A DNA stretch of 16,198 nucleotides from a bacterium (GTDB lineage Bacteria; Chloroflexota; Dormibacteria; UBA8260; Bog-877), in NCBI GenBank assembly GCA_021817025.1, contig JAKAWF010000049.1:1-16198 (forward strand), read 5' to 3'. The notes under the pieces are model-generated. The model had not been told where the DNA came from. It did not search any database and saw nothing but the letters and a program-made list of their open reading frames with translations. Numbering within the stretch: the first letter of the stretch is position 1; each line of letters starts with the position of its first letter. Positions 9,103-14,511 of the stretch are shown here, in pieces. Position numbers and translations under genes: made by a program.

Positions 9103-9672
9103 CTACAGGCGTCTGGCGGCGATCTCGATGATTGGAAAGAGGATCTGGACCACAGCTACGTAGATGACCAGGAAGACCACCAGGGTGGCGAGTGCGGCAG
9201 CCTCGCCGCGGCGGCGCACGAGCCTGGCGACGGGGTCCACGAAGGTGTCGGTGATGCGGCGGATGGCAAAGACCAAGGGGTGCCACGGGTCGACGTGGAG
9301 TAAGCCCAAGAGCACCCGGATCAGCAGCAGCAGCACCACCACCAGCAGCACCGCGCTGATGAACTCCAGCACGACTGCCACCAGGCTGCCGACGATGTTG
9401 ACGAAGCCGGTGCTGGCGAGGCCCTGGAGCACCCCGGCCACGGCGTAGACCAGGATGATCGCCAGCAGGGGGGAGAAGTCCATCCCGGCCATCGTCGGCA
9501 GGAGCCGCCGCAGGGGGCGAACGACCGGCATCACAAGGTCGTCAAGGAGACGCCCCAGAGCGCTACCCTGACCGCCCGGGAAGAAGGAGAGTAACGCCCA
9601 TGCCAAAATGCAGAGGGCGTAGATGTCCAGCACGGTGGCCACGTCGTTGACCAAGATCACAGCGACGTTCAC
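9103..9672 (-). CDS. YggT-family integral membrane protein
   Basis: YggT/YlmG proteins are small inner-membrane proteins linked to cell-envelope, division-site or osmotic functions in various bacteria; their biochemical role is not settled. The 189-residue product has hydrophobic segments at about 12-31, 67-86, 95-125 and 160-180. It shows the duplicated family pattern: first half SFFP...VVRPLRRLLPTMAGMDFSPLLAIILVY, second half LLGLLHVDPWHPLVFAIRRITDTFVDPVARLVRR. Two tandem YggT units is the common arrangement. The start is GTG at 9670-9672, with a TATACT box 6 nt away and no Shine-Dalgarno. It is convergent with dnaE, 24 bp between stops, so it is outside that operon. The divisome genes that often neighbour yggT are not in the window. 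Confidence 0.88.
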   Translation of the reverse strand: MNVAVILVNDVATVLDIYALCILAWALLSFFPGGQGSALGRLLDDLVMPVVRPLRRLLPTMAGMDFSPLLAIILVYAVAGVLQGLASTGFVNIVGSLVAVVLEFISAVLLVVVLLLLIRVLLGLLHVDPWHPLVFAIRRITDTFVDPVARLVRRRGEAAALATLVVFLVIYVAVVQILFPIIEIAARRL

Positions 9673-9678
9673 CTGGGC

Positions 9679-9684
9679 AGTATA
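9679..9684 (-). promoter_or_regulatory. -10 box positioned for a leaderless yggT mRNA
   Basis: On the minus strand TATACT is followed by exactly 6 nt (9678-9673) and then the GTG start at 9672. Standard spacing puts the first transcribed base on the start codon. No matching -35 and no ribosome site are visible. The same layout precedes gatC. Confidence 0.5.
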
Positions 9685-9940
9685 AGCCGCGGTCCAAGAG
9701 GGCTCCCGACAACCCCGGCCTTGCGAGAGCGGCGCACGAGATCCCGATGAGCGGCATCGGCGGGCCCGTCTGAAGTGAGGCCACCGGCAACGTGGCAGCG
9801 GTTGGGACCGTCGCCGATGCCCGGGTCAACCCTCGGCTGACCAGATCGCCTCAGGGGTGGTCGGCAGGCGGGCCGTCGGTGGCCCAGGTAATCCTTCCGG
9901 AGGGGCCCGGTCAGGTGGTCAGGGGCGCCGAGGCGTCAGG

Positions 9941-10831
9941 ATGACGGCGATGGCCCCGTTTCCCATGCCACGCAACCTCGTCGAAGCAGCGAACTTGGAC
10001 GAGGGCGGGCCGAGCCGGGCTTGGCTGATGACCCTGCCCAAGACCGTCCAACACCTGGAGCGGCAGTGGTCCCTCCAGTGCGAGGAACCGTTTCAGCCCG
10101 GCGGTCAGACAGCCTGGGTTGCCCCGGTGAGAACCGCGGCGGGCCTCGATCTGGTACTCAAACTCGCCTGGCGGCACTCGGAGGCGGTCCAGGAAGCCGA
10201 TGGCCTGCGGGCGTGGGATGGGCACGGGGCGGTCCAGTTGTACAGGGCCGGAGAGTTCGACGACACCATCGCACTGCTCATCGAGCGGTGTCGTCCCGGC
10301 AGCCAGCTGGCATCTCGACCCGAGACCGAGCAGGACGCCGTAATCGCATCGCTGCTGCCCCGGCTCTGGCTCGAGCTGGATCCGGGTCACCCATTCCGAC
10401 CGCTGCAGGAGATGTGCGACGCCTGGGCCGATGAGTTCGAGCTGAAGGCGAGGGCTCGCGGAGCGAACGTCGACTTGGGTCTGGCGCGAGAGGGCATTGG
10501 CCTGCTGCGCGGCCTCCCGGCCAGCGCCGATCGGAAAGTGCTGCTGTGCACCGATCTCCACGCTGCGAACGTGCTTGCTGCCGCACGGGAGCCGTGGCTG
10601 GCGATCGATCCCAAGCCCTACGTCGGCGACCCCACCTACGACCCGGTCCAGCACCTCCTCAACTGCGAGGAACGGCTGCGGGCCGACCCAGGCGGTTCAG
10701 CCCGCCGAATGGCCGACCTGCTCGGTCTGGACTCCGATCGACTTCTCCTGTGGCTGTTCGCTCGGTGCGTGCATGAGTCCCTCGACTCGCCTGCTCTGGC
10801 CGAGGTTGCCCGCCGGATCGCCCCCAGCTAG
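9941..10831 (+). CDS. APH(6)/hydroxyurea-type antibiotic phosphotransferase-like kinase
   Basis: The 296-residue product resembles the aminoglycoside/hydroxyurea kinase family (streptomycin 6-phosphotransferase type). Seen: LVLKLAW with the likely ATP-binding Lys74, an EADGLRAW stretch, the catalytic loop LCTDLHAANVL with Asp205 and Asn210, and AIDPKPYVGDPTYD carrying the metal-binding Asp223. The usual HGD of the loop reads CTD; the Asp and Asn are kept. I chose ATG 9941 because GAGG at 9930-9933 has a 7-nt spacer; the frame stays open to 9857 but that extension is Gly/Arg-rich and unlike a protein. The preceding 268 bp (9673-9940) holds no gene I can support. The substrate is unknown: soil bacteria carry many such kinases that confer no clinical resistance, so this should not be read as a resistance gene without testing. 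Confidence 0.8.
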   Translation: MTAMAPFPMPRNLVEAANLDEGGPSRAWLMTLPKTVQHLERQWSLQCEEPFQPGGQTAWVAPVRTAAGLDLVLKLAWRHSEAVQEADGLRAWDGHGAVQLYRAGEFDDTIALLIERCRPGSQLASRPETEQDAVIASLLPRLWLELDPGHPFRPLQEMCDAWADEFELKARARGANVDLGLAREGIGLLRGLPASADRKVLLCTDLHAANVLAAAREPWLAIDPKPYVGDPTYDPVQHLLNCEERLRADPGGSARRMADLLGLDSDRLLLWLFARCVHESLDSPALAEVARRIAPS

Positions 10832-10850
10832 GCACCGAGCCGTACCCGCG

Positions 10851-10868
10851 CCGGCCGGGCCCGGCCGG
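10851..10868 (+). terminator. Perfect 18-bp GC palindrome after the kinase gene
   Basis: CCGGCCGGGCCCGGCCGG lies 19 nt after the stop of the kinase gene. It can fold as a very stable hairpin. There is no T tract, so it may be a non-canonical terminator or an mRNA 3'-end stabiliser. Confidence 0.4.
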
Positions 10869-10895
10869 GACTTCGGGTGGGAGTCGCAACCAAGT

Positions 10896-10919
10896 GCTCC
10901 AGGGCTGCCGTCCTGGAGC
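10896..10919 (+). terminator. Second hairpin after the kinase gene
   Basis: GCTCCAGG and CCTGGAGC form an 8-bp perfect stem around an 8-nt loop (10904-10911), followed by CTTCC. With the palindrome 27 bp upstream it makes a tandem hairpin region. The lack of a T run keeps this tentative. Confidence 0.35.
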
Positions 10920-11040
10920 CTTCCGACCACAGCCCAGCACGCAAGGCAGCTCAGCTCGGCGCGTCCCGGGTCGGCATGGGAATTGGCATCGACCGGATCG
11001 CGCGCTCGGTCAGGTCGCCCGTTTCTAGCTCCCCATGGAG

Positions 11041-11115
11041 CCGATCTGATCTCGGAGTCCTGGTGCCAGCAGTGGGAGTCGAACCCACACGAGCTTGCGC
11101 TCAACGGTTCTTGAG
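11041..11115 (-). repeat. Left attachment repeat with displaced tRNA-Leu 3' half
   Basis: It matches 15371-15445 base for base except at 11043, 11057 and 11110. On the minus strand, 11061-11115 reads as the anticodon loop, variable arm, T arm and CCA end of tRNA-Leu, with one loop base changed. Past 11115 the tRNA 5' half is missing, so this is a remnant and not a gene. Confidence 0.9.
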
Positions 11116-11128
11116 TTCGTGTCGATGC

Positions 11129-11214
11129 GTCCAGCGCGGTCCATAGTCGTCCATCCTGAGATCATGGAGCGGGGCCATCGTCCACGGTGGTCCATCCTGG
11201 GACGGTACAGTCCA
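11129..11214 (+). repeat. Six GTCCA pentamers in helical phase
   Basis: GTCCA starts at 11129, 11139, 11149, 11180, 11190 and 11210, spacings of 10, 10, 31, 10 and 20, close to multiples of one helical turn. Two copies extend to GTCCATCCTG(A/G)GA. A seventh copy at 15289 sits the same 10 bp before the right-end TATGCGGTCA pair. Likely binding sites for integrase arms, an excisionase or a regulator; the protein is unknown. Confidence 0.6.
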
Positions 11215-11219
11215 GCGGC

Positions 11220-11241
11220 TATGCGGTCAGTTATGCGGTCA
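11220..11241 (+). repeat. Left paired 10-bp repeats, TATGCGGTCA
   Basis: Two direct copies at 11220-11229 and 11232-11241 are separated by GT. About 28 bp around them are identical to the right-end pair at 15299-15320. The position just inside the attachment repeat fits integrase arm-type sites. The second copy also forms half of the palindrome CGGTCAAATTGACCG, which the right end lacks. Confidence 0.7.
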
Positions 11242-11277
11242 AATTGACCGTGCCGAGCCCACGGCTGGAGCAACAGC

Positions 11278-11484
11278 TCAGAGCGCCGCTCGGAGTTCGT
11301 CGAGCGTCAAGCCGAACTGTGCCGCGATCTTGCGGAGCTGAACGGAGCCAAGTTCGACGGAATCGTGATAGGCGAACGTCCGGGTTTCGCCGCCCTTGGC
11401 GAACTGCCTGTGCGATCCGCGCTGCCGGACGATGAGCCATCCAGACTGCTCCAGCGCCCGGGCCACCTGGCGAGCCTTTGCCAC
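11278..11484 (-). CDS. hicA: HicA-family mRNA interferase toxin
   Basis: HicA toxins are small proteins with a double-stranded-RNA-binding-like fold that cleave mRNA and are neutralised by HicB. The 68-residue product has the family core: a helix (VARALEQSGWLIV), then RQRGSHRQF with the presumed catalytic His25, a strand with TFAYHDSVELG, and a final helix (LRKIAAQFGLTLDELRAAL). The length is normal. The start is GTG at 11482-11484, whose G is the last base of the hicB TAG stop (TAGTG), so translation is coupled. The order is antitoxin then toxin, which is common among HicBA modules although the toxin-first order also occurs. It lies about 160 bp inside the left end of the element, where it could stabilise the element in the host. 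No frameshift was seen. Confidence 0.88.
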   Translation of the reverse strand: MAKARQVARALEQSGWLIVRQRGSHRQFAKGGETRTFAYHDSVELGSVQLRKIAAQFGLTLDELRAAL

Positions 11485-11744
11485 TAGGCCGGAGAGTGGC
11501 GGACGGGAAGGCGGAGGCGTGCCCGGAGATAGACGCGCTCGACCCCGGCATCACTCCGGCTGTCGCCGTCTCCCTCCAGCGTGAAGGCGATTGCATCCCT
11601 GGCCTGGCGGAGCGCGGCGGCACGCGTCGCCCCGCCCCCGATGATTCCGAGGCTCGGAACCTCGAATCCCCAATTGCGAGACTCTGGATCGTAGAACAGC
11701 TCGACGGCGAACCGGGCTTCCGCTGGCGCGATCTCAGCCGCCAT
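11484..11744 (-). CDS. hicB: HicB-family antitoxin (UPF0150-like)
   Basis: HicB binds and inhibits HicA and usually autoregulates the operon. The 86-residue product carries the typical partial-RNase-H-like core: FAVELFYDPESRNWGFEVPSLGIIGGGATRAAALRQARDAIAFTLEG at about 12-58. Its C-terminal part is short and Arg-rich and I see no clear helix-turn-helix or ribbon-helix-helix domain, so DNA binding may reside elsewhere or be absent. The start is ATG 11742-11744, preceded on the minus strand by GGAGGAGG at good spacing, a strong ribosome site. The stop overlaps hicA by one base. A short open frame (11734-11829) overlaps its start. Family membership is clear from the VPxLGIxGGGxTRxxAL pattern. Confidence 0.88.
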   Translation of the reverse strand: MAAEIAPAEARFAVELFYDPESRNWGFEVPSLGIIGGGATRAAALRQARDAIAFTLEGDGDSRSDAGVERVYLRARLRLPVRHSPA

Positions 11745-11829
11745 AACGCCTCCTCCAGAAGAAGGTCAGCACCAAATCGGCCAGGTCGCTGCGGTCCGCG
11801 ATCATCGGCGTATTCGAAGCGAGCGCCAC
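11734..11829 (-). CDS. Possible 31-aa leader peptide overlapping the hicB start
   Basis: A short frame from GTG 11829 (or ATG 11805) ends at TGA 11734-11736, inside the first codons of hicB. The peptide begins MALASNTPMIADRSDLADLV and ends FFWRRRYGG, which reads like protein rather than shadow. It spans the hicB ribosome site, so its translation could couple to or interfere with hicB translation. No ribosome site of its own is evident. It may equally be the tail of a decayed gene. Confidence 0.25.
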   Translation of the reverse strand: MALASNTPMIADRSDLADLVLTFFWRRRYGG

Positions 11830-12041
11830 CGCGTCATTCTACCGCTGCCTGGTCGAAAAGGATCTCCTTTCCGTCCACCCTCCAGAGGCAGTCTTCCGAG
11901 GTCGGCCCAGCAAGGCCCCCTTTCCGGCCGGGGACCAGCGCGGCGTCTGTCGGAATCGACGCGGGACCGAGGCGGCCCCGTGCCAGCGGCGGCTCGCTCG
12001 GGCGGCCATAGTGTGGGAAACAGCCCACTGGAGGTTCCCCG
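11745..12041. other. Weakly coding stretch upstream of hicB
   Basis: Apart from the possible leader peptide, one leftward frame runs from GTG 12076 to TGA 11834-11836 (80 aa). Its last 45 or so residues look protein-like (TSEDCLWRVDGKEILFDQ) with about 75 percent GC at third positions, but the first part lies antisense to the Cys-containing small gene. No start with a ribosome site is evident. It could be a degraded gene or a small regulator of the TA module. I do not call it as a gene. Confidence 0.3.
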
Positions 12042-12254
12042 ATCCCCGACACGCAGGAAGCGCTCGCGAGGATCACGGAAGGCCCCGAGGCCTCGGGGCC
12101 GGTCCTCTACGTGCTGCACCAAGCGTTCGCCCATGTCGGCGGCTGCGCCACCTGTGGCGCGGGCAATGCGGCGAGCTGCCCCAAGGGATTGGCCCTGGCC
12201 CACGCGCTGGCCTCCGCCGTCCACGCCGCCGACATCGCACGGGCTGCCATGTGA
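12042..12254 (+). CDS. Small Cys-containing protein with non-canonical start codon
   Basis: This 70-residue frame is not recognised but looks coding: nearly 90 percent of its codons end in G or C. It reads as an N-terminal helix, a central cluster with His31, Cys35, Cys38 and Cys46 (HVGGCATCGAGNAASCPKG), and a C-terminal Ala-rich helix, a layout suggestive of a small zinc-binding protein. No ATG, GTG or TTG opens the frame: an in-frame TAG lies at 12009-12011 and the first usual start is GTG within the protein (12108). However a perfect GGAGG at 12030-12034 has a 7-nt spacer to ATC at 12042, so ATC may be the start, or the true start was mutated. It is convergent with the membrane protein gene, 18 bp between stops. 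Function is unknown. Confidence 0.55.
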   Translation: MPDTQEALARITEGPEASGPVLYVLHQAFAHVGGCATCGAGNAASCPKGLALAHALASAVHAADIARAAM

Positions 12255-12272
12255 GCACCTGGGATTGAGCCC

Positions 12273-12617
12273 CTACCCCAGGGGGTCCCAGATCTCGTCG
12301 CCCGACTGGTGGTGGGCGTAAATCCAGACGGCGGCCACCACCAAGATCAGGACCACCACAGGGAGCGGAGGCAGCTCCACGCTCCTGACCCTGGGCTGGG
12401 CGGGTAGCACCCGGTAGTAGACCGGCCTGGTACATGGCGGCGGAGCCGGGCTGGGCTGCACGGGGGCCCGCCACTGGGAGCTGCCATTCAGTGGCGGCGG
12501 CTCCGGGTCCGCCCGCCCGTTGCCATTGGCACGTTCCCGCCGCTCAGCGGCCCGCCTGCGCCTCAGTGCCTCGCGGTTGACCCGGCGGCGGACCTCGGGG
12601 TCGGCATATGGAGGCAT
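12273..12617 (-). CDS. Arg-rich protein with one C-terminal membrane anchor, 114 aa
   Basis: I do not recognise this protein. It has three parts: residues 1-32 are strongly basic (many Arg), about 33-82 are Pro-rich and probably disordered, and 84-101 (PLPVVVLILVVAAVWIYA) form a single membrane span followed by a short acidic tail. The charge pattern predicts the basic N-terminus in the cytoplasm. ATG 12615-12617 is preceded by GGAAG. It lies 12 bp after the ATPase gene and is the third gene of the operon starting at 13951. A basic, disordered, membrane-anchored partner next to a HerA/FtsK-type ATPase could dock the ATPase or bind DNA at the membrane; this is inference from layout only. Confidence 0.7.
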   Translation of the reverse strand: MPPYADPEVRRRVNREALRRRRAAERRERANGNGRADPEPPPLNGSSQWRAPVQPSPAPPPCTRPVYYRVLPAQPRVRSVELPPLPVVVLILVVAAVWIYAHHQSGDEIWDPLG

Positions 12618-12629
12618 CGCCGCTTCCGG

Positions 12630-13379
12630 TCAGCCAACGGTGGCAAGGTGGCCCGCAGCTGGGACCTCCAGTTCAGCCAGGAAGTTGCCGCCGTTCGGGT
12701 AGTAGGTCCAGTCCGTGCCCGGCCCATCGACCCAGCGGTAGTAGAAGCCGTAGAGGTTGGGCGGCGGCTCGTACTCCGGGAACATCCCCCGCACGGCCCG
12801 GATGTCGTTCCCGAAGGTCAGCCGGAAGAGGAACTCGTGGCTCGCCTGGGAGAGCAGCATCCGGGGCACGTAGACGGGCTCCTGGGTGCAGCCGATGAGG
12901 CCGACTCCCCGGCCCCGGCCCCGAGCGAACACCTCCCGGAGCCCAGGGCCCGGGTCGGTTCGGGATCGCACCACCTGGGTGTACTCGTCCACCAGCAGGA
13001 TCACCCGGCGGCGGGAGTAAGCCCAACGAAACAGCGCCTGGGCTCCCGCGTACACCGACTCCTCCTCCGAGCGGCCCTGCCGCAGCGGGACGGTGAGCAG
13101 GCGCTCCTTGGTCCGGCCGAGGTCCCGCAGCGAGGTCGGCATGAAGCCCCAGCGCTCGAAGCGGACCCGGTCTTGGGTGTCGCCCTTGGAGTCCACGATG
13201 ATGGCCTTCCAGCCGGGGCTGGCCCCCTGCATCAGGTGCCAGAGGAGCGCCACGGCGAAGTAGGTCTTGCCGGAGCCGGTCTTTCCGATCAGAGCGTAGC
13301 GGTCGGCCCGGCTGAGAGTGGCCCGGGCAGCCGCCTGGACAGGCGCGGCGACCGTCTCGGTCGAGGCGATCACCACCAC
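12630..13379 (-). CDS. HerA/FtsK-superfamily P-loop ATPase, 249 aa
   Basis: Members of this superfamily use ATP to pump DNA (FtsK, HerA, conjugative and viral packaging ATPases). Seen here: Walker A GKTGSGKT at 32-39, a VDSKGD strand at 62-67, Walker B VILLVDE at 126-132, and a family-like segment GRGVGLIGCTQEPVYVPRMLL at about 157-176 with the polar TQ pair, followed by FLFRLTFGND. At 249 residues it is a bare ATPase domain, lacking the gamma domain of FtsK and the HAS barrel of HerA; that size is close to viral packaging ATPases and some plasmid or phage proteins. The start is GTG 13379, overlapping the upstream stop by 10 bp, so it is coupled to the coiled-coil gene. No NurA-like nuclease or capsid gene was recognised nearby. 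Confidence 0.82.
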   Translation of the reverse strand: MVVIASTETVAAPVQAAARATLSRADRYALIGKTGSGKTYFAVALLWHLMQGASPGWKAIIVDSKGDTQDRVRFERWGFMPTSLRDLGRTKERLLTVPLRQGRSEEESVYAGAQALFRWAYSRRRVILLVDEYTQVVRSRTDPGPGLREVFARGRGRGVGLIGCTQEPVYVPRMLLSQASHEFLFRLTFGNDIRAVRGMFPEYEPPPNLYGFYYRWVDGPGTDWTYYPNGGNFLAELEVPAAGHLATVG

Positions 13380-13951
13380 GACCGCATGCCACTTCGGGGC
13401 GGCTTGGGGCCATTGCGATCCTCGGGGAGGCGGTCCTCTTTCCCGCCCTTGTCCTTGCCCAAGTCGGGCTCGACAATCGCGATCTCCTTGGGGGCCGCCG
13501 CTGGAGTGGCTCCGTTGGCGCTGGCCGTCTGGGGTGCGGTTCCGTTGCCGTTGGCACCCGCTGCCTTCGCCTCAGCCTTGGACCCCACCTCGGCCAGCTC
13601 CGCCGCCAGCGCCTCCTGGCCTTCCTCCAGGTCGGCCAGACGGCGGTCGTGCTCGGCAAGCTGCCGCGCGGTCGCCTTCTGATCCGCCTTGAGCTTGGAC
13701 GCCACCGCCTCGGCGGTCGCCTCAGCGATGTCGGTCACCAAGTCCGCCTCGGCGTCCTCCTGGTCGTCGGGCTCATCGTCGTCCAGCTCCAGCTGGAAGC
13801 GGGTGGCTGGCTGGGACCGCCGGGAGCCACTCGGCGTAGACCTTGGGCGGCGCTCGTCCTCGTCGTCGGTGAGGTCCACCAGCGGCTCATCGCGGTCGTC
13901 AGCGTCATCGGCCCGCGCCCGGCGAGCCTGAGTCTGGAATCGCATCGCCAT
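13370..13951 (-). CDS. Acidic coiled-coil protein, first gene of the ATPase operon
   Basis: I do not recognise this protein. From ATG 13951 it has 193 residues. The first 20 or so are basic, about 20-75 are very acidic (runs of Asp and Glu), about 75-133 form a heptad-like helix (AEAVASKLKADQKATARQLA and on), and the rest is Ala/Asn/Gly/Pro-rich and probably disordered, ending SGMRSWW. ATG 13951 has GAGG 7 nt upstream; a GTG at 13957 is in frame but only 1 nt from that site. It follows a strong promoter (-10 at 14030-14035) with a leader of about 70 nt and overlaps the ATPase gene by 10 bp. An acidic coiled-coil protein beside a DNA-pumping ATPase could be an adaptor or scaffold; this is inference. 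Confidence 0.7.
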   Translation of the reverse strand: MAMRFQTQARRARADDADDRDEPLVDLTDDEDERRPRSTPSGSRRSQPATRFQLELDDDEPDDQEDAEADLVTDIAEATAEAVASKLKADQKATARQLAEHDRRLADLEEGQEALAAELAEVGSKAEAKAAGANGNGTAPQTASANGATPAAAPKEIAIVEPDLGKDKGGKEDRLPEDRNGPKPPRSGMRSWW

Positions 13952-14029
13952 GCTCACACCTCACGAAGTCGTCCGCGGCGGGGATTCGGAGCCCGCAGGT
14001 GGGTGAGGCGTCTCCAGCCTTTCGAGTGG

Positions 14030-14058
14030 ACCTTACCGCAAGCGCGCGTGGGGGTCAA
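14030..14058 (-). promoter_or_regulatory. Strong promoter of the three-gene ATPase operon
   Basis: On the minus strand the -35 TTGACC (14058-14053) and the -10 TAAGGT (14035-14030) are separated by exactly 17 bp. Transcription would begin near 14023, about 70 nt before the first start codon. This is the best two-box promoter seen by eye in the window. Confidence 0.7.
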
Positions 14059-14216
14059 CCGCGATCTCCCCGCGCAAGGGTTCGCGAACTCTGGAGTTCC
14101 ACAGTGATCTCGTAGACCCTTATTCGGTGGATCTCGCTCCCCATGGGACGGAGAACGGCCAGTGGACCGCCGTTCCGGCTGCCTCCTGGGATGCTCAGCG
14201 GCGACCAGAGCCCCAT
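14055..14216 (-). CDS. Possible small protein, 53 aa
   Basis: A frame from ATG 14214-14216 to TGA 14055-14057 encodes 53 residues including GSEIHRIRVYEITVELQSSR, which reads like a real strand region. Third-position GC is about 70 percent, lower than neighbours. It overlaps the end of the upstream leftward gene by about 20 bp and its stop lies within the -35 box of the ATPase operon promoter. No ribosome site is seen. The function is unknown and it may be chance. Confidence 0.25.
   Translation of the reverse strand: MGLWSPLSIPGGSRNGGPLAVLRPMGSEIHRIRVYEITVELQSSRTLARGDRG
14086..14099. promoter_or_regulatory. Operator-like palindrome upstream of the ATPase operon
   Basis: GAACTCTGGAGTTC is a palindrome of 6-bp arms around TG. 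An 8-bp palindrome TTCGCGAA (14081-14088) overlaps its left side. Both lie about 25-45 bp upstream of the -35 box, a usual position for an activator or a regulator of a divergent gene. No regulator gene was recognised in the element. Confidence 0.4.
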
Positions 14217-14500
14217 ATGAAGCGCCCGTAGGCGGCGGGGTCGGTGACCACCAGGTCGCACGCGCCACCGGCCTGGTCGGCCACCAGCAGGTCGCAGCCG
14301 CCACCGTCGGCCGTCTCCACCCAGCGAGTGCCCGGAAGCGGTTCAGCCTGGTCCGCTGCCCTGGCTGGGGAGTCGATGTGCAGCAGGACCTGGCCCACCC
14401 GTTCCCGGGCTCTCCACGCCTGCCGGGCATCTGCCGCCCTCGTGCCCTTCGCCGCTTTCGCCTTGAGCGTCGCCTCTCGGCCCCCCGCACGTTCGCGCAC
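14195..14500 (-). CDS. Unrecognised protein, probably missing its 5' end
   Basis: From about 14470 down to TGA 14195-14197 the minus strand is clearly coding: about 83 percent of third positions are G or C, and the product reads VGQVLLHIDSPARAADQAEP, then GTRWVETADGGGCDLLVADQ and CDLVVTDPAAYGRFIWGSGRR. I recognise no family. GTG 14500 is the nearest start codon and gives 101 residues, but no ribosome site precedes it. The frame stays open to 14704 only as an antisense shadow of the integrase. The position opposite the point where the integrase loses its N-terminus suggests that both genes were cut by one deletion. Confidence is moderate that it was a gene and low that it is complete. Confidence 0.5.
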   Translation of the reverse strand: MRERAGGREATLKAKAAKGTRAADARQAWRARERVGQVLLHIDSPARAADQAEPLPGTRWVETADGGGCDLLVADQAGGACDLVVTDPAAYGRFIWGSGRR

Positions 14501-14511
14501 TCCACGAAGGC

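Larger units (their letters stand above)
10832..11277. other. 446-bp gene-free stretch spanning the left element boundary
   Basis: No protein-coding gene is supported here. In order it holds two hairpins after the kinase gene, about 120 bp with nothing recognisable, the left copy of the 75-bp attachment repeat with a displaced tRNA-Leu 3' half (11041-11115), a phased GTCCA array (11129-11214), paired TATGCGGTCA repeats (11220-11241), and a 15-bp palindrome CGGTCAAATTGACCG at 11236-11250. Confidence 0.7.

Noticed and set aside
11061..11115. Second tRNA-Leu gene
   Set aside because: Only the 3' half matches a tRNA; the acceptor 5' strand, D arm and anticodon stem 5' strand are missing. It is the displaced fragment left by integration.
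11478..12011. Rightward open frame (177 codons) opposite hicB
   Set aside because: Antisense to a recognised HicB and its leader; Arg/Pro/Ser-rich without any motif.
12630..13379. Zot-like protein of a filamentous phage
   Set aside because: No membrane segment follows the ATPase domain, the TQEP segment fits HerA/FtsK better, and no replication initiator or coat-like gene set accompanies it.
12648..13682. Rightward open frame (344 codons) opposite the ATPase operon
   Set aside because: The opposite strand has intact Walker A and B motifs and coding-type third positions; this frame has neither.
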